Part shown: one piece after another, positions 52,517 to 61,725 of the stretch
How positions within the stretch are numbered: position 1 is the first letter of the stretch
How the letters are laid out: the number at the start of each line of letters is the position of its first letter
Source: Streptomyces kurssanovii
GTDB lineage: Bacteria > Actinomycetota > Actinomycetes > Streptomycetales > Streptomycetaceae
Assembly (NCBI RefSeq): GCF_014649695.1
Contig: NZ_BMTN01000020.1
Coordinates: 1 to 64,000, forward strand
Length of the DNA: 64,000 bases
Reading direction: 5' to 3'
Notes under the pieces: model-generated
The model's database searches: none
What the model saw: only the letters and a program-made list of their open reading frames with translations
Told to the model about the DNA's origin: nothing
Translations under genes and position numbers: made by a program

Positions 52517-53827
52517 ATGGGGTCGGGCTTTCTCCGCAGAGGTACGGGTACGGCCAGATGGACCGCGGCGCTCGCCGCGACGGCGATGGCCGCGGTCCTC
52601 GCCGGCTGCGGCTCCGGCAGCGGCACCGGAGCCGCGAACAGCACCATCACCGCCTACGTCTACGGCGACGACGCGGTGAAGGTTCAGCAGGCGGCCGTCG
52701 ACGAGTTCAACAAGACGTCGGACGTCAAGGTCAAGCTGGTCTCGGTCCCCGGCGCCGAGTACGTCAACAAGCTCCGCACCGCCATGGGCTCGCCCAACGC
52801 CCCGGACGTCTTCTTCAACTGGGGCGGCGGCTCCATCAAGCCGTACGTGGACGCCGGCCAGCTCGTCGACCTCTCCCCGCACTTCCAGAAGGACGAGACC
52901 CTGCGGCGCGGGTTCCTGCCGTCCGTCGTCGAAGCGGGCAGTCTCGACGGCAAGGTCTACGGCGTGCCCATGCGCGGCATGCAGCCGGTGATGCTCTTCT
53001 ACAACAAGGCCCTGTTCGCCGAGAACAACCTCCAGCCGCCGAAGACCTGGGACGACCTGCAGAAGGCCATCAGCACCTTCAAGGCGAAGAAGATCACCCC
53101 GTTCGCGCTCGGCGGCACGGACGCCTGGACCCAGCTCATGTGGCTCGAGTACCTGCTCGACCGTATCGGCGGCCCCGAGGTCTTCAAGAAGATCCAGAAC
53201 GGTGACTCCTCCGCCTGGGGCGACCCGGCGGTCCTCAAGGCCGCGCAGACGACCCGGCAGCTCATCGACGACGGTGCGTTCGGCAAGAACTTCAACTCGG
53301 TCTCCTACGCCAACGGCGGCGCCCCCGCCCTCTTCGCCCAGGGCAGGGCCGCGATGCACCTGATGGGCTCGTGGGAGTACTCGACCCAACTGGGCAAGGC
53401 CCCGGACTTCGCCAAGAAGGACCTCGGCTGGACCGCGTTCCCGACCGTGGCCGGCGGCACCGGCGACCCGGGCAACGTGGTGGGCAATCCCACCAACTAC
53501 TGGTCGGTCAACGCCCGCACCAAGCACAAGGACGCCGCGATCGACTTCCTGATGACGATGGCGTCCCAGGAGTACTCGAAGGCCCTCGTCGACAACGGCG
53601 ACATCCCCACCACCGCCAACGCCTCCCAGCTGCTCGAGACCTCGCCCAACCCCGGGTTCGCCGAGTTCCAGTACAAGATGGTCCAGCTGGCCCCGAGCTT
53701 CACGCTCTCCTGGGACCAGGCGCTGGAGGCGAGCAAGGCCACCCCGATGCTCACCGAGATCAACAAGCTGTTCGCGGGCAAGTCCACGCCGGAGCAGTTC
53801 GTCGAGGCCCTGAAGGCGCTCAAGTAA
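52517..53827 (+). CDS. bxlE: Sugar ABC transporter substrate-binding lipoprotein, BxlE-like
   Basis: A 436-aa family 1 extracellular solute-binding protein. Signal peptide with lipobox LAGC (Cys31). The binding domain starts [36 protein letters not shown] and includes [24 protein letters not shown] and [14 protein letters not shown]. Position in the operon and the downstream GH3 enzyme point to a xylo-oligosaccharide (xylobiose) ligand. It binds substrate outside the membrane for the two permeases encoded next. No ATPase gene is present, so a shared MsiK-type ATPase is expected. Confidence 0.92.
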   Translation: MGSGFLRRGTGTARWTAALAATAMAAVLAGCGSGSGTGAANSTITAYVYGDDAVKVQQAAVDEFNKTSDVKVKLVSVPGAEYVNKLRTAMGSPNAPDVFFNWGGGSIKPYVDAGQLVDLSPHFQKDETLRRGFLPSVVEAGSLDGKVYGVPMRGMQPVMLFYNKALFAENNLQPPKTWDDLQKAISTFKAKKITPFALGGTDAWTQLMWLEYLLDRIGGPEVFKKIQNGDSSAWGDPAVLKAAQTTRQLIDDGAFGKNFNSVSYANGGAPALFAQGRAAMHLMGSWEYSTQLGKAPDFAKKDLGWTAFPTVAGGTGDPGNVVGNPTNYWSVNARTKHKDAAIDFLMTMASQEYSKALVDNGDIPTTANASQLLETSPNPGFAEFQYKMVQLAPSFTLSWDQALEASKATPMLTEINKLFAGKSTPEQFVEALKALK

Positions 53828-53829
53828 CC

Positions 53830-54789
53830 ATGACAGAAGCTTCCACACCGCTCGAGAAGCAGCGGAGCAGTGCGGCGGCCGCCACGAAGCGCGGCCGCCG
53901 CACTGCGGCGGGCCAGGGCTTCGGTCGTCCCTCCGTCACCTGGGCGCTGCCCGGCATCCTCTTCTTCGGGCTCTTCGCAATCGTGCCGATGGCGCTGGCC
54001 GTCTATCTGTCCTTCTGCTCCTGGGACGGCCTCACCTCGCCGACGCCCGTCGGACTCGACAACTGGACGCGGCTGTTCAAGGATCCGGAATTCCGCCAGG
54101 CCGGCTGGCTCAGCCTGCTGCTGACCGTCATCAGCTGGGCCTTCCAGACGCCCATCGCGCTGATGCTGGGCGTCTGGGCGGCGGGCCGGCAGCGCAACCG
54201 TGCCGTGCTCTCCGCGATCTTCTTCGTCCCCCTGCTGCTGTCCACCACGGCGATCGCGGTGCTCTTCCACTCGCTCCTCGACCCCAACTTCGGTGTGATC
54301 AAGGAGATCGGGCCCTGGTTCGGGATCGACCCCAACATCCTGGGCTCGTCCACCGGAGCGCTGCTCACCGTGGCCTTCGTCGGCGGCTGGCAGTTCATGC
54401 CGTTCCACACCCTGATCTACCAGGGCGGCACCCGGCAGATCCCGCAGGTGCTCTATCAGGCGGCCTCGATCGACGGCGCGGGACCGGTCCGGCAGTTCTT
54501 CTCGATCACACTGCCCCAGCTGCGCAACACCATCACCACGTCGTCGGTGCTGATGATCGTCGGCTCGCTGACGTACTTCGACACCGTGCTCATCATGACC
54601 AAGGGCGGACCCGGCACCGACACCACGATCGTGCCCTACCTGATGTACCGCACCGGTTTCCAGAGCTACGACCTCGGCTACGCCAGCGCCATCGCCACGG
54701 CGCTCGTCGTGGTGGCGACCGCCCTGTCCCTGCTGATGGTGAAGTTCAGCGGATTCGGGTCCATGCGCTCCACCAGGGAAGGGATGTGA
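53830..54789 (+). CDS. bxlF: Sugar ABC transporter permease, BxlF-like
   Basis: A 319-aa MalF-type permease starting MTEASTPLEKQRSS, 2 bp after the bxlE stop. It has about six membrane helices, the first at GILFFGLFAIVPMALAVYLSF. The EAA-type cytosolic loop is QVLYQAASIDGAGPVRQFFSITLPQLRN (with A-S-I-D-G-A), where the ATPase docks. Ser/Arg-rich N-terminal 35 residues are cytosolic. It forms a heterodimer with the next gene product. Confidence 0.94.
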   Translation: MTEASTPLEKQRSSAAAATKRGRRTAAGQGFGRPSVTWALPGILFFGLFAIVPMALAVYLSFCSWDGLTSPTPVGLDNWTRLFKDPEFRQAGWLSLLLTVISWAFQTPIALMLGVWAAGRQRNRAVLSAIFFVPLLLSTTAIAVLFHSLLDPNFGVIKEIGPWFGIDPNILGSSTGALLTVAFVGGWQFMPFHTLIYQGGTRQIPQVLYQAASIDGAGPVRQFFSITLPQLRNTITTSSVLMIVGSLTYFDTVLIMTKGGPGTDTTIVPYLMYRTGFQSYDLGYASAIATALVVVATALSLLMVKFSGFGSMRSTREGM

Positions 54790-55661
54790 CCGGCGTGTCC
54801 GCACAGCTGAACACCGCGAGGACCGTGCGCGGGACCCGCCGGCGCCGGCCGAAGGGCAACCCGCTCGTCGGCCTGGGAGCACTGGCCTGGCTCGTCATCG
54901 TGCTGGTGCCGCTCTACACCCTGCTCTCCTCCTCGCTGACCCGGCAGGACCAGGCCCTCAGCGGCAACCCGCTGGCCCTCCCCACCGATCCCACGCTCGA
55001 GAACTACAACACCGTGCTCAGCAGCGGCTTCTTCACGCTGCTGATCAACACCGCCGTCGTGGCCGTCGCCACGGTCGCCATCGTGCTGGCGCTCTCCGTC
55101 CCGCTCGCCTACGTGGCCGTGCGTACCAGGAGCCGGCTGTCCTCGATGGCCTTCCGGACCTTCCTGCTCGGCGTCGCGATCCCGGCCCAGGCCGTCGTCG
55201 TGCCGCTGTATCTCCTCATCGCCGAGATGGGCCTGTACGACTCCCTGGCAGCGGTGATCCTGCCGACCGCCGCGTTCTCGATGCCGGTGGCCGTGCTGGT
55301 GCTCACCTCGACCCTCCGTGACATCTCGGAGGAACTGTACGAGGCGATGGGGCTGGACGGCGCCACACCGCTGCGCATGCTGTGGCAGCTCGCGGTGCCG
55401 ATGTCGCGGGCCGGCATCAGCACCGTCGCGATCTTCTCGGCGCTGCAGGCGTGGAACGGCTTCCTGTTCCCGCTGATCCTCACCCAGTCCGAGGAGCAGC
55501 GTGTGCTCACCCTCGGCCTGTTCAACTTCATGGGCCAGTTCGGGCTCAACGTCCCCGCGCTGCTCGCGGCCGTCGTGCTGTCCGTGATCCCCATCTTCAC
55601 GGTCTATCTCTTCGCCAGGCGCGCCCTGGTCAACGGCCTGATGGGCGTCGGCGGCAAGTAG
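54786..55661 (+). CDS. bxlG: Sugar ABC transporter permease, BxlG-like
   Basis: A 291-aa MalG-type permease. GTG 54786 overlaps the previous stop as GTGA. It has about six helices beginning VGLGALAWLVIVLVPLYTLLSSS; the EAA loop is EELYEAMGLDGATPLRMLWQLAVPMSRAG. It completes the importer with BxlE and BxlF; the ATPase must come from elsewhere, as is usual for Streptomyces oligosaccharide importers that share MsiK. Confidence 0.94.
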   Translation: MTGVSAQLNTARTVRGTRRRRPKGNPLVGLGALAWLVIVLVPLYTLLSSSLTRQDQALSGNPLALPTDPTLENYNTVLSSGFFTLLINTAVVAVATVAIVLALSVPLAYVAVRTRSRLSSMAFRTFLLGVAIPAQAVVVPLYLLIAEMGLYDSLAAVILPTAAFSMPVAVLVLTSTLRDISEELYEAMGLDGATPLRMLWQLAVPMSRAGISTVAIFSALQAWNGFLFPLILTQSEEQRVLTLGLFNFMGQFGLNVPALLAAVVLSVIPIFTVYLFARRALVNGLMGVGGK

Positions 55662-55712
55662 CCCCGCCGCCGAGCCCGCACATTTGCCACCACCGAGAGG
55701 AACCCCTGCCCG

Positions 55713-58109
55713 ATGGCAATTCCGCATGCCCCGGACGCGCCCACCGCGGCCCCCGACGCCGAAGGCCCCTGGCGCGACCCCTCGCTCAGTGCCGCAGAAC
55801 GGGTCGACGACCTCATGGGCAGAATGACCCTCGAAGAGAAGACGGCCCAGCTCTACGGCGTGTGGGTGGGCGCCGACGGTGACGGCAACGGTGTGGCGCC
55901 CCACCAGAACGACATGGTCGACCCGGTCGACTGGGACAGCCTCATCACCCGCGGCCTCGGCCAGCTCACCCGGCCGTTCGGTACCGCTCCCGTCGACCCG
56001 GCGACCGGCGCGGTGGCGCTCGCCCGCGCCCAGCGGGAGATCGCCGACGCCAACCGCTTCGGCATCCCGGCCCTCGCCCACGAGGAGTGCCTGGCCGGTT
56101 TCACCGCATGGTCCGCCACCGCCTATCCCGTACCGCTGGCCTGGGGCGCCACGTTCGACCCCGCCCTGGTCGCAGGCATGGCGCGCCGCATCGGCGAGGA
56201 CATGCGCGCCGTCGGCGTGCACCAGGGACTCGCCCCCGTCCTCGACGTCGTCCGCGACCTGCGCTGGGGCCGGGTGGAGGAGACGATCGGCGAGGACCCC
56301 TATCTCGTCGCCACCGTCGGCACCGCCTATGTGCGGGGCCTGCAGTCCGCCGGGATCATCGCCACACTCAAGCACTTCGCCGGCTACTCGGCGTCCGCCG
56401 GGGCCCGCAACCTCGCCCCGGTCCGCGCCGGCGCGCGCGAGCTCGCGGATGTCATCCTCCCGCCGTTCGAGATGGCTCTGCGGGACGGCGGCGCCCGTTC
56501 CGTGATGCACTCCTACGCCGAGATCGACGGAGTCCCGGCAGCGGCAGACACCCGGCTGCTGACCGAACTCCTCCGGGAGACCTGGGGCTTCGACGGCACG
56601 GTCGTCGCCGACTACTTCGGTATCGGCTTCCTCGAGACCCTCCACAAGATCGCCGCCGGGCCCGGCGACGCCGCCCGGCTCGCCCTGACCGCCGGCGTCG
56701 ACGTCGAACTGCCGACCGTCCGCTCCTACGGCGACGCGCTCGTCGAAGCGGTACGGGACGGGCTGGTGACGGAGGCACTCGTCGACCGCGCGCTGCGCCG
56801 GGTCCTGCTCCAGAAGTGCGAACTGGGCCTGCTCGACCCCGACTGGTCCCCGCTGCCCCCGGTGCTCCGGGGTGCGGACGGCGAGGCGGAGAGCGTGCGC
56901 GGGACCGTCGACCTCGATACGCCCGCCAACCGGGAGACCGCCCGTCTGGTCGCCGAGCAGTCCTGTGTACTGCTCGCCAACGACGGCGGCGTGCTGCCGC
57001 TCCGCGACACCGCCCGGATCGCGGTCGTCGGACCGCGTGCCGACGATCCGCTGGCCATGCTCGGCTGCTACTCCTTCCCCAGCCACGTCGGCGTCTCGCA
57101 CCCCGAGGTTCCCCTCGGCGTGGACATCCCGACCGTGCTCGCGGCGCTGACCGACGAGTTCCCCGGCGCCGCGGTCCGCCACGCCGCCGGCTGCGACGTC
57201 GACGGGCCGGACACCTCCGGCATCGCCGAGGCGGTGCGTCTCGCGCAGGACGCCGATGTGTGCGTGGCCGTGCTCGGCGACCGCGCCGGCCTCTTCGGCC
57301 GCGGCACCTCCGGCGAAGGCTGCGACGCGTCCGACCTCTCGCTGCCCGGTGTCCAGGCGGAACTGCTGGACGCCCTGCTGGCCACCGGCGTCCCCGTGGT
57401 GGCCGTGCTGGTGACGGGCCGTCCGTACGCGCTCGGCCGCTGGGCGGATCGGCTCGCGGCCGTGGTGCAGGCGTTCTTCCCCGGCGAGGAGGGCGGCCCC
57501 GCACTGGCCGGGGTGCTCTCCGGACGCGTCAACCCGTCCGGCCGGCTGCCGGTCGGTGTGCCGTACGGGCCGGGCGGCCAGCCCTGGACGTACCTCCAGC
57601 CGCCGCTGGGCCTCGCGGGCGGGGTGAGCAACCTCGACCCCACACCGCTCTACCCCTTCGGGCACGGACTCTCCTACACGACCTTCGAGTGGGAGGCCGG
57701 GCCGCCCGCTCCCGCGGAACTCCGCACCGACGGGACCGCGGACATCGGCGTGGTGGTGCGCAACACCGGCGACCGCGACGGCGCCGAGGTCGTCCAGCTC
57801 TATCTGCACGACCCGGTCGCCCAGACCACCCGGCCGCAGGTCCGGCTGATCGGCTACGCCAGGGTGGAGCTCGCGGCGGGCCGGGCGGCGGAGGTCCGTT
57901 TCCGCTTCCACGCCGACCTGGCGTCCTTCACGGGCGTCGGCGGAAGCCGGATCGTCGAGCCGGGCGACCTCGAGCTGCGGTTCGCGACGTCGAGCGCGCC
58001 CAGCGACGTCCGGCACACGGTACGGCTGCGCCTGAGCGGCCCGGAGCGGACGGCCGGCCACGACCGCACGCTGCACTGCGTCACAGTCGTCGAACCGGTC
58101 GCCGGCTGA
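55713..58109 (+). CDS. bxlA: GH3 beta-xylosidase/beta-glucosidase, BxlA-like
   Basis: A 798-aa intracellular (no signal peptide) glycoside hydrolase family 3 enzyme. It has an N-terminal TIM-barrel with KHFAGYSASAG, nucleophile Asp300 in TVVADYFGIGF, an alpha/beta sandwich domain (LVAEQSCVLLANDGGVLPL, VAVLGDRAGLFGRGTSGEG), and a C-terminal fibronectin III-like domain (DGAEVVQLYLHDPVA..PQVRLIGYARVEL). Coupling to the importer suggests hydrolysis of imported xylobiose; beta-glucosidase activity cannot be excluded from sequence. A 51-bp gap with GAGAGGAA precedes the ATG. Confidence 0.93.
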   Translation: MAIPHAPDAPTAAPDAEGPWRDPSLSAAERVDDLMGRMTLEEKTAQLYGVWVGADGDGNGVAPHQNDMVDPVDWDSLITRGLGQLTRPFGTAPVDPATGAVALARAQREIADANRFGIPALAHEECLAGFTAWSATAYPVPLAWGATFDPALVAGMARRIGEDMRAVGVHQGLAPVLDVVRDLRWGRVEETIGEDPYLVATVGTAYVRGLQSAGIIATLKHFAGYSASAGARNLAPVRAGARELADVILPPFEMALRDGGARSVMHSYAEIDGVPAAADTRLLTELLRETWGFDGTVVADYFGIGFLETLHKIAAGPGDAARLALTAGVDVELPTVRSYGDALVEAVRDGLVTEALVDRALRRVLLQKCELGLLDPDWSPLPPVLRGADGEAESVRGTVDLDTPANRETARLVAEQSCVLLANDGGVLPLRDTARIAVVGPRADDPLAMLGCYSFPSHVGVSHPEVPLGVDIPTVLAALTDEFPGAAVRHAAGCDVDGPDTSGIAEAVRLAQDADVCVAVLGDRAGLFGRGTSGEGCDASDLSLPGVQAELLDALLATGVPVVAVLVTGRPYALGRWADRLAAVVQAFFPGEEGGPALAGVLSGRVNPSGRLPVGVPYGPGGQPWTYLQPPLGLAGGVSNLDPTPLYPFGHGLSYTTFEWEAGPPAPAELRTDGTADIGVVVRNTGDRDGAEVVQLYLHDPVAQTTRPQVRLIGYARVELAAGRAAEVRFRFHADLASFTGVGGSRIVEPGDLELRFATSSAPSDVRHTVRLRLSGPERTAGHDRTLHCVTVVEPVAG

Positions 58110-58132
58110 CCCCGGAGCACGGCACACGGAAA

Positions 58133-58159
58133 TCCCCGGGAGCGGAAAGCTCCCGGGGA
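58133..58159. terminator. Terminator hairpin after the GH3 gene
   Basis: TCCCCGGGAG (58133-58142) pairs perfectly with CTCCCGGGGA (58150-58159) around a 7-nt loop, between convergent GH3 gene and xylanase/glucuronidase remnant. Confidence 0.75.
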
Positions 58160-58170
58160 ATTCGTGCTTC

Positions 58171-58888
58171 TCAGCGAAGCCGCATGCTCTCCGGCGGCCC
58201 CATGTAGCTGGGCCGCAGACCGCCGGTGTCGACGACCAGCTTCTGCAGCACCACCGTCGGGTCGACCATCCAGAACCGGAGCACATGCCGGCTCGCGCGG
58301 CCGATCCGGTGCTCGGTGCCGGTGAGGTTGACGTTGTCGGAAGTGGTGCGCGCCCACCGGCGGTTCATGGTGCCGTCATCGGACCCGGTGGCCTTCGTGA
58401 TGTTCACCGTCTGCGGCCGGTCGTCGTCGAAGGACACCGCGTACTTCAGCCCGTCCGTCGCCAGCACGTTGTTCCGTGGCGACAGATACGCCCACACGGT
58501 GACCCGGCCGGTGGTGAACAGGGTCAGCTCGTACTGGAGATGAGGACCGTCGCCCGGTGTGCGGCGTGCCGCGCTCGGGCTCGGTGAGCTGCCACTTCAT
58601 CACGTTCTCCGCGGTGACCGAGGTGAACTCGCGGGCCACCGTCTCGCGGTAGGTGCTGTCGGTGGCGAGGGCGGAGGTGTCGACGGCCGTGCCGATCCGC
58701 AGTCCGGCCTTCCTGCCGAGCGCGCCGCGGGTCGGGTCGCCCGCGGCGCCCTTCGAGGGCGCCACAGTCTCCTCGCCGGCGCCCGCGGCACCGGCCGGGA
58801 CGGCAGCGGAGGCGGCGGGCAGCGTGAAGGTGGCGAGAAGTCCTGCCGCTGCGGCGCTGATGGCCAGGGCACGGGTCACCTTGAGCAC
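58171..58888 (-). pseudogene. Chimeric remnant: 5' GH10 xylanase joined to 3' GH115 alpha-glucuronidase
   Basis: From GTG 58888 the frame encodes a signal peptide (LKVTRALAISAAAAGLLATF...ASA) and the start of a GH10 xylanase domain (LGRKAGLRIGTAVDTSALATDSTYRETVAREFTSVTAENVMKWQLTEPERG). At about 58560-58580 family similarity stops. Further on, in a different frame (58171-58497 and slightly upstream), comes the C-terminal Ig-like domain of GH115 alpha-glucuronidases (YELTLFTTGRVTVWAYLSPRNNVLATDG..., FWMVDPTVVLQKLVVDTGGLRPSYMGPPES) with its natural stop. Catalytic parts of both enzymes are absent and the frames do not match, so no functional product is expected. A deletion between two neighbouring xylanolytic genes is the simplest origin. 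Confidence 0.85.
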
Positions 58889-58947
58889 GGATGTTCCCCC
58901 TTCGGTGGGGCGGAGCCTTCCGGAAGGCCCAGGAGGGCTTCCGTGCT

Positions 58948-58962
58948 CGAAACTTTCGAAAG
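58948..58962. promoter_or_regulatory. Xylan-regulator box CGAAACTTTCGAAAG
   Basis: It contains the exact CGAAACTTTCG element reported for Streptomyces xylanase genes, here overlapping a second TTTCGAAAG-like half, 60 bp upstream of the broken GH10 start. It is preserved although the gene is dead. Confidence 0.7.
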
Positions 58963-59128
58963 TAGCTCCGCAATTTTCTGTGGAACCTAGAGCCTGGCAA
59001 ATCGATGGGTCAATCCCCTTGCACGGAAGTCGCACCGTCGGGTGTGTGAGCCCCGGCAAGATCAGCGGGAGATGCGATGCTCGGAAGCGACGCATCCGAA
59101 CGCCGTAGGCGCAGGGAGGCCTGACCCC

Positions 59129-60712
59129 ATGTCACAGAACAGGTCGCAGGAGAGCTCGCGGCAGCGGACCCGGCGGATGCCGCCGGACAGCGGATGGGTC
59201 AATCCGCTGAGGGATCCGCTGGACAGGCGGCTGCCCCGGATCGCCGGTCCCTCCGGACTGGTCATCTTCGGTGTCACCGGGGACCTGTCGCGCAGAAAGC
59301 TGATGCCGGCCGTCTACGACCTGGCCAACCGCGGACTGCTGCCACCGGGCTTCTCGCTCGTCGGTTTCGCCCGCCGGGAGTGGCAGGACCAGGACTTCGC
59401 CGAGGTGGTCCACCAGGCCGTCAGGGACCACGCCCGCACGCCGTTCCGTGAGGAGGTGTGGCGGCAGCTCTCGGAGGGAATGCGGTTCGTCCAGGGCGAC
59501 TTCGGCGACGACGCCGCGTTCGAGCAGCTCAGGTCGACCGTCGAGGACCTCGACAGGGCCCAGGGCACCGGCGGCAACTTCGCCTTCTACCTCTCCGTGC
59601 CGCCGAAGTTCTTCCCCGAGGTCGTCCAGCAGCTGAAGGACCACGGTCTGTCCGACGCGCCCGAGGGCTCCTGGCGGCGCGCGGTCATCGAGAAGCCGTT
59701 CGGCCACGACCTGGCGAGCGCCTGCGACCTCAACGAGATCGTGCACGAGGTGTTCGCGTCCGACGAGGTCTTCCGCATCGACCACTACCTGGGCAAGGAG
59801 ACCGTCCAGAACATCCTGGCACTGCGGTTCGCCAACTCCCTGTTCGAACCGATCTGGAACCGGTCGTACGTCGATCATGTGCAGATCACGATGGCCGAGG
59901 ACATCGGTATCGGCGGCCGGGCCGGCTACTACGACGGCATCGGCGCCGCCCGTGACGTGATCCAGAACCACCTCCTCCAGCTGCTGGCCCTGACCGCGAT
60001 GGAGGAGCCCGCCGCATTCGACGCCGCGTCCCTCGTCACCGAGAAGCTCAAGGTCTTCAAGGCCGTCAAACTCCCGGCGGACCTCGCCCGGTCCACCGTG
60101 CGCGCGCAGTACGGGGGAGGCTGGCAGGGCGGTGAGAAGGTCGCCGGCTACCTCCAGGAAGAGGGCATCGCCCCCGACTCCCGGACCGACACGTACGCCG
60201 CGATCAAGCTGGAGATCGACAACCGCAGGTGGGCGGGCGTCCCCTTCTACCTGCGCACCGGCAAGCGGCTCGGCCGGCGTGTCACCGAGATCGCGGTCGT
60301 CTTCCAGCGCGCCCCGCACTCGCCGTTCGACTCCACGGCGACCGAGGAGCTCGGCCAGAACGCGCTCGTCATCCGCGTCCAGCCGGACGAAGGCGTGACC
60401 GTGCGGTTCGGCTCCAAGGTGCCGGGTACATCGATGGAGCTGCGCGACGTGACGATGGACTTCGCCTACGGGGAGTCGTTCACGGAGTCCAGCCCCGAGG
60501 CGTACGAGCGCCTCATCCTCGACGTGCTGCTGGGAGACGCCAACCTCTTCCCGCGGACGGAGGAGGTGGAGGAGTCCTGGCGGATCCTCGACCCCGTCGA
60601 GGAGTTCTGGGACCGCAGCGGCAAGCCGGCGCAGTACGCGGCCGGCACCTGGGGGCCCGCCGAAGCGGACGACATGCTCGCACGAGACGGACGGAGCTGG
60701 CGAAGGCCATGA
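59129..60712 (+). CDS. zwf: Glucose-6-phosphate 1-dehydrogenase
   Basis: First step of the pentose-phosphate pathway (glucose-6-P + NADP+ to 6-phosphogluconolactone + NADPH), cytosolic; 527 aa. ATG 59129 follows AGGGAGG. The frame runs upstream to 59042 without family sequence. Rossmann motif GLVIFGVTGDLSRRKLMPAVYDL, catalytic region RIDHYLGKETVQN with the essential His, EKPFGHDL, and DVLLGDANLFPRTEEVEESW near the end. A short N-terminal extension of about 40 residues is usual for actinomycetes. It overlaps opcA by ATGA. Confidence 0.97.
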   Translation: MSQNRSQESSRQRTRRMPPDSGWVNPLRDPLDRRLPRIAGPSGLVIFGVTGDLSRRKLMPAVYDLANRGLLPPGFSLVGFARREWQDQDFAEVVHQAVRDHARTPFREEVWRQLSEGMRFVQGDFGDDAAFEQLRSTVEDLDRAQGTGGNFAFYLSVPPKFFPEVVQQLKDHGLSDAPEGSWRRAVIEKPFGHDLASACDLNEIVHEVFASDEVFRIDHYLGKETVQNILALRFANSLFEPIWNRSYVDHVQITMAEDIGIGGRAGYYDGIGAARDVIQNHLLQLLALTAMEEPAAFDAASLVTEKLKVFKAVKLPADLARSTVRAQYGGGWQGGEKVAGYLQEEGIAPDSRTDTYAAIKLEIDNRRWAGVPFYLRTGKRLGRRVTEIAVVFQRAPHSPFDSTATEELGQNALVIRVQPDEGVTVRFGSKVPGTSMELRDVTMDFAYGESFTESSPEAYERLILDVLLGDANLFPRTEEVEESWRILDPVEEFWDRSGKPAQYAAGTWGPAEADDMLARDGRSWRRP

Positions 60713-61656
60713 AGATCGACCTCACCGACACCACGGCCGGCAAGATCAACAAGGCGCTCGTCCGGGGCCGCCGCGCCATCGGTTCCCCCGCCGTCGGCAT
60801 GGTGCTCACCCTGGTCATCGTCACCGACGAGGAGAACGCCTACGACGCCATCAAGGCGGCGGGCGACGCCTCGCGCGAACACCCCTCCCGCACCCTCGTC
60901 GTCATCAAGCGCCACGCCCGCTCTCCGCGCGACCGCCACGACACCCGCCTCGACGCCGAGGTCCGCCTCGGCAGCGACGCCGGAGCCGGCGAGACCGTGC
61001 TGCTGCGACTGCACGGCGAACTCTCCCACCGCGCGGACTCGGTGGTGCTGCCCCTGCTGCTGCCCGACGCCCCCGTCGTCGTCTGGTGGCCCGTGGGCGC
61101 CCCGCCCGTCCCCGCCAAGGACCCGCTGGGCGCCCTCGCACAGCGGCGCATCACCGACGCGTACGCGGTGGAGCGGCCGATCGAGGAACTCGACGCCCGC
61201 GCCTCCGGATACGAGCCGGGCGACACCGACCTCGCCTGGACCAGGCTCACCCCGTGGCGTTCCATGCTGGCCGCCGCGCTGGACCAGGCCCGTGCCGAGG
61301 TGGTCTCCGCGGTGGTCGAGAGCGAGGCCGACAACCCCAGCGCCGAGCTGCTCGCCCGCTGGTTCGCCGACCGGCTGAAGGTGCCGGTCGAACAGGTCGT
61401 CACCGAGGGGCCGGTCGTCACCGCGGTCCGGCTCCGCACCGCCGACGGCGAGATCCACATCGACCGGCCCGAAGGGCCCGTCGCCCGGCTCACCATCCCC
61501 GGGCAGCCCTCCCGGGTCCTCGCGCTGAAAGTGCGCAGCACCGCGGAGCTCATCGCGGAGGAACTGCGCCGGCTCGACCCGGACGAGGCCTATGCCGCGG
61601 CGCTGCACGCACAGATCATCGCCCCTGCGGCCAAATCGACGCCGGACAGTGCCTGA
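60709..61656 (+). CDS. opcA: Glucose-6-phosphate dehydrogenase assembly protein OpcA
   Basis: A 315-aa partner of Zwf: MKIDLTDTTAGKINKALVRGRRAIGSPAVGMVLTLVIVTDEE, RTLVVIKRHARSPRDRHDTRLDAEV, and VVVWWPVGAPPVPAKDPLGALAQRRITDA are typical. OpcA activates or assembles G6PDH in cyanobacteria and actinobacteria. The usual tkt-tal-pgi neighbours are absent, so this is an isolated zwf-opcA pair and probably a second copy; that is inference. It ends at the base of a very long hairpin. Confidence 0.95.
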   Translation: MKIDLTDTTAGKINKALVRGRRAIGSPAVGMVLTLVIVTDEENAYDAIKAAGDASREHPSRTLVVIKRHARSPRDRHDTRLDAEVRLGSDAGAGETVLLRLHGELSHRADSVVLPLLLPDAPVVVWWPVGAPPVPAKDPLGALAQRRITDAYAVERPIEELDARASGYEPGDTDLAWTRLTPWRSMLAAALDQARAEVVSAVVESEADNPSAELLARWFADRLKVPVEQVVTEGPVVTAVRLRTADGEIHIDRPEGPVARLTIPGQPSRVLALKVRSTAELIAEELRRLDPDEAYAAALHAQIIAPAAKSTPDSA

Positions 61657-61725
61657 ACAACACCCGGCGCAACTCTCCGCAATTGCCCTGTAACTCGATC
61701 GCGGAGCGTTGCGCCGGGTGTTGTT
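61656..61725. terminator. Very long terminator hairpin after opcA
   Basis: Positions 61656-61673 pair perfectly with 61708-61725 (18 bp). After a single T-C mismatch the stem continues CTCCGC/GCGGAG (61675-61680 with 61701-61706), leaving a 20-nt loop. The outer arm begins at the opcA stop codon itself. Confidence 0.85.

Noticed and set aside
54678-58286. A 1202-codon minus-strand open frame across the ABC/GH3 operon
   Set aside because: Longest frame in the window, but its composition (Gly, Glu, His, Arg runs) is that of an antisense shadow; bxlF, bxlG and the GH3 gene on the plus strand are unmistakable.
58376-59095. Treating the xylanase-like frame as an intact secreted protein
   Set aside because: After the first GH10 segment the frame becomes Arg/Ser/His-rich and runs across GH115 coding sequence in the wrong frame; no catalytic Glu is present.
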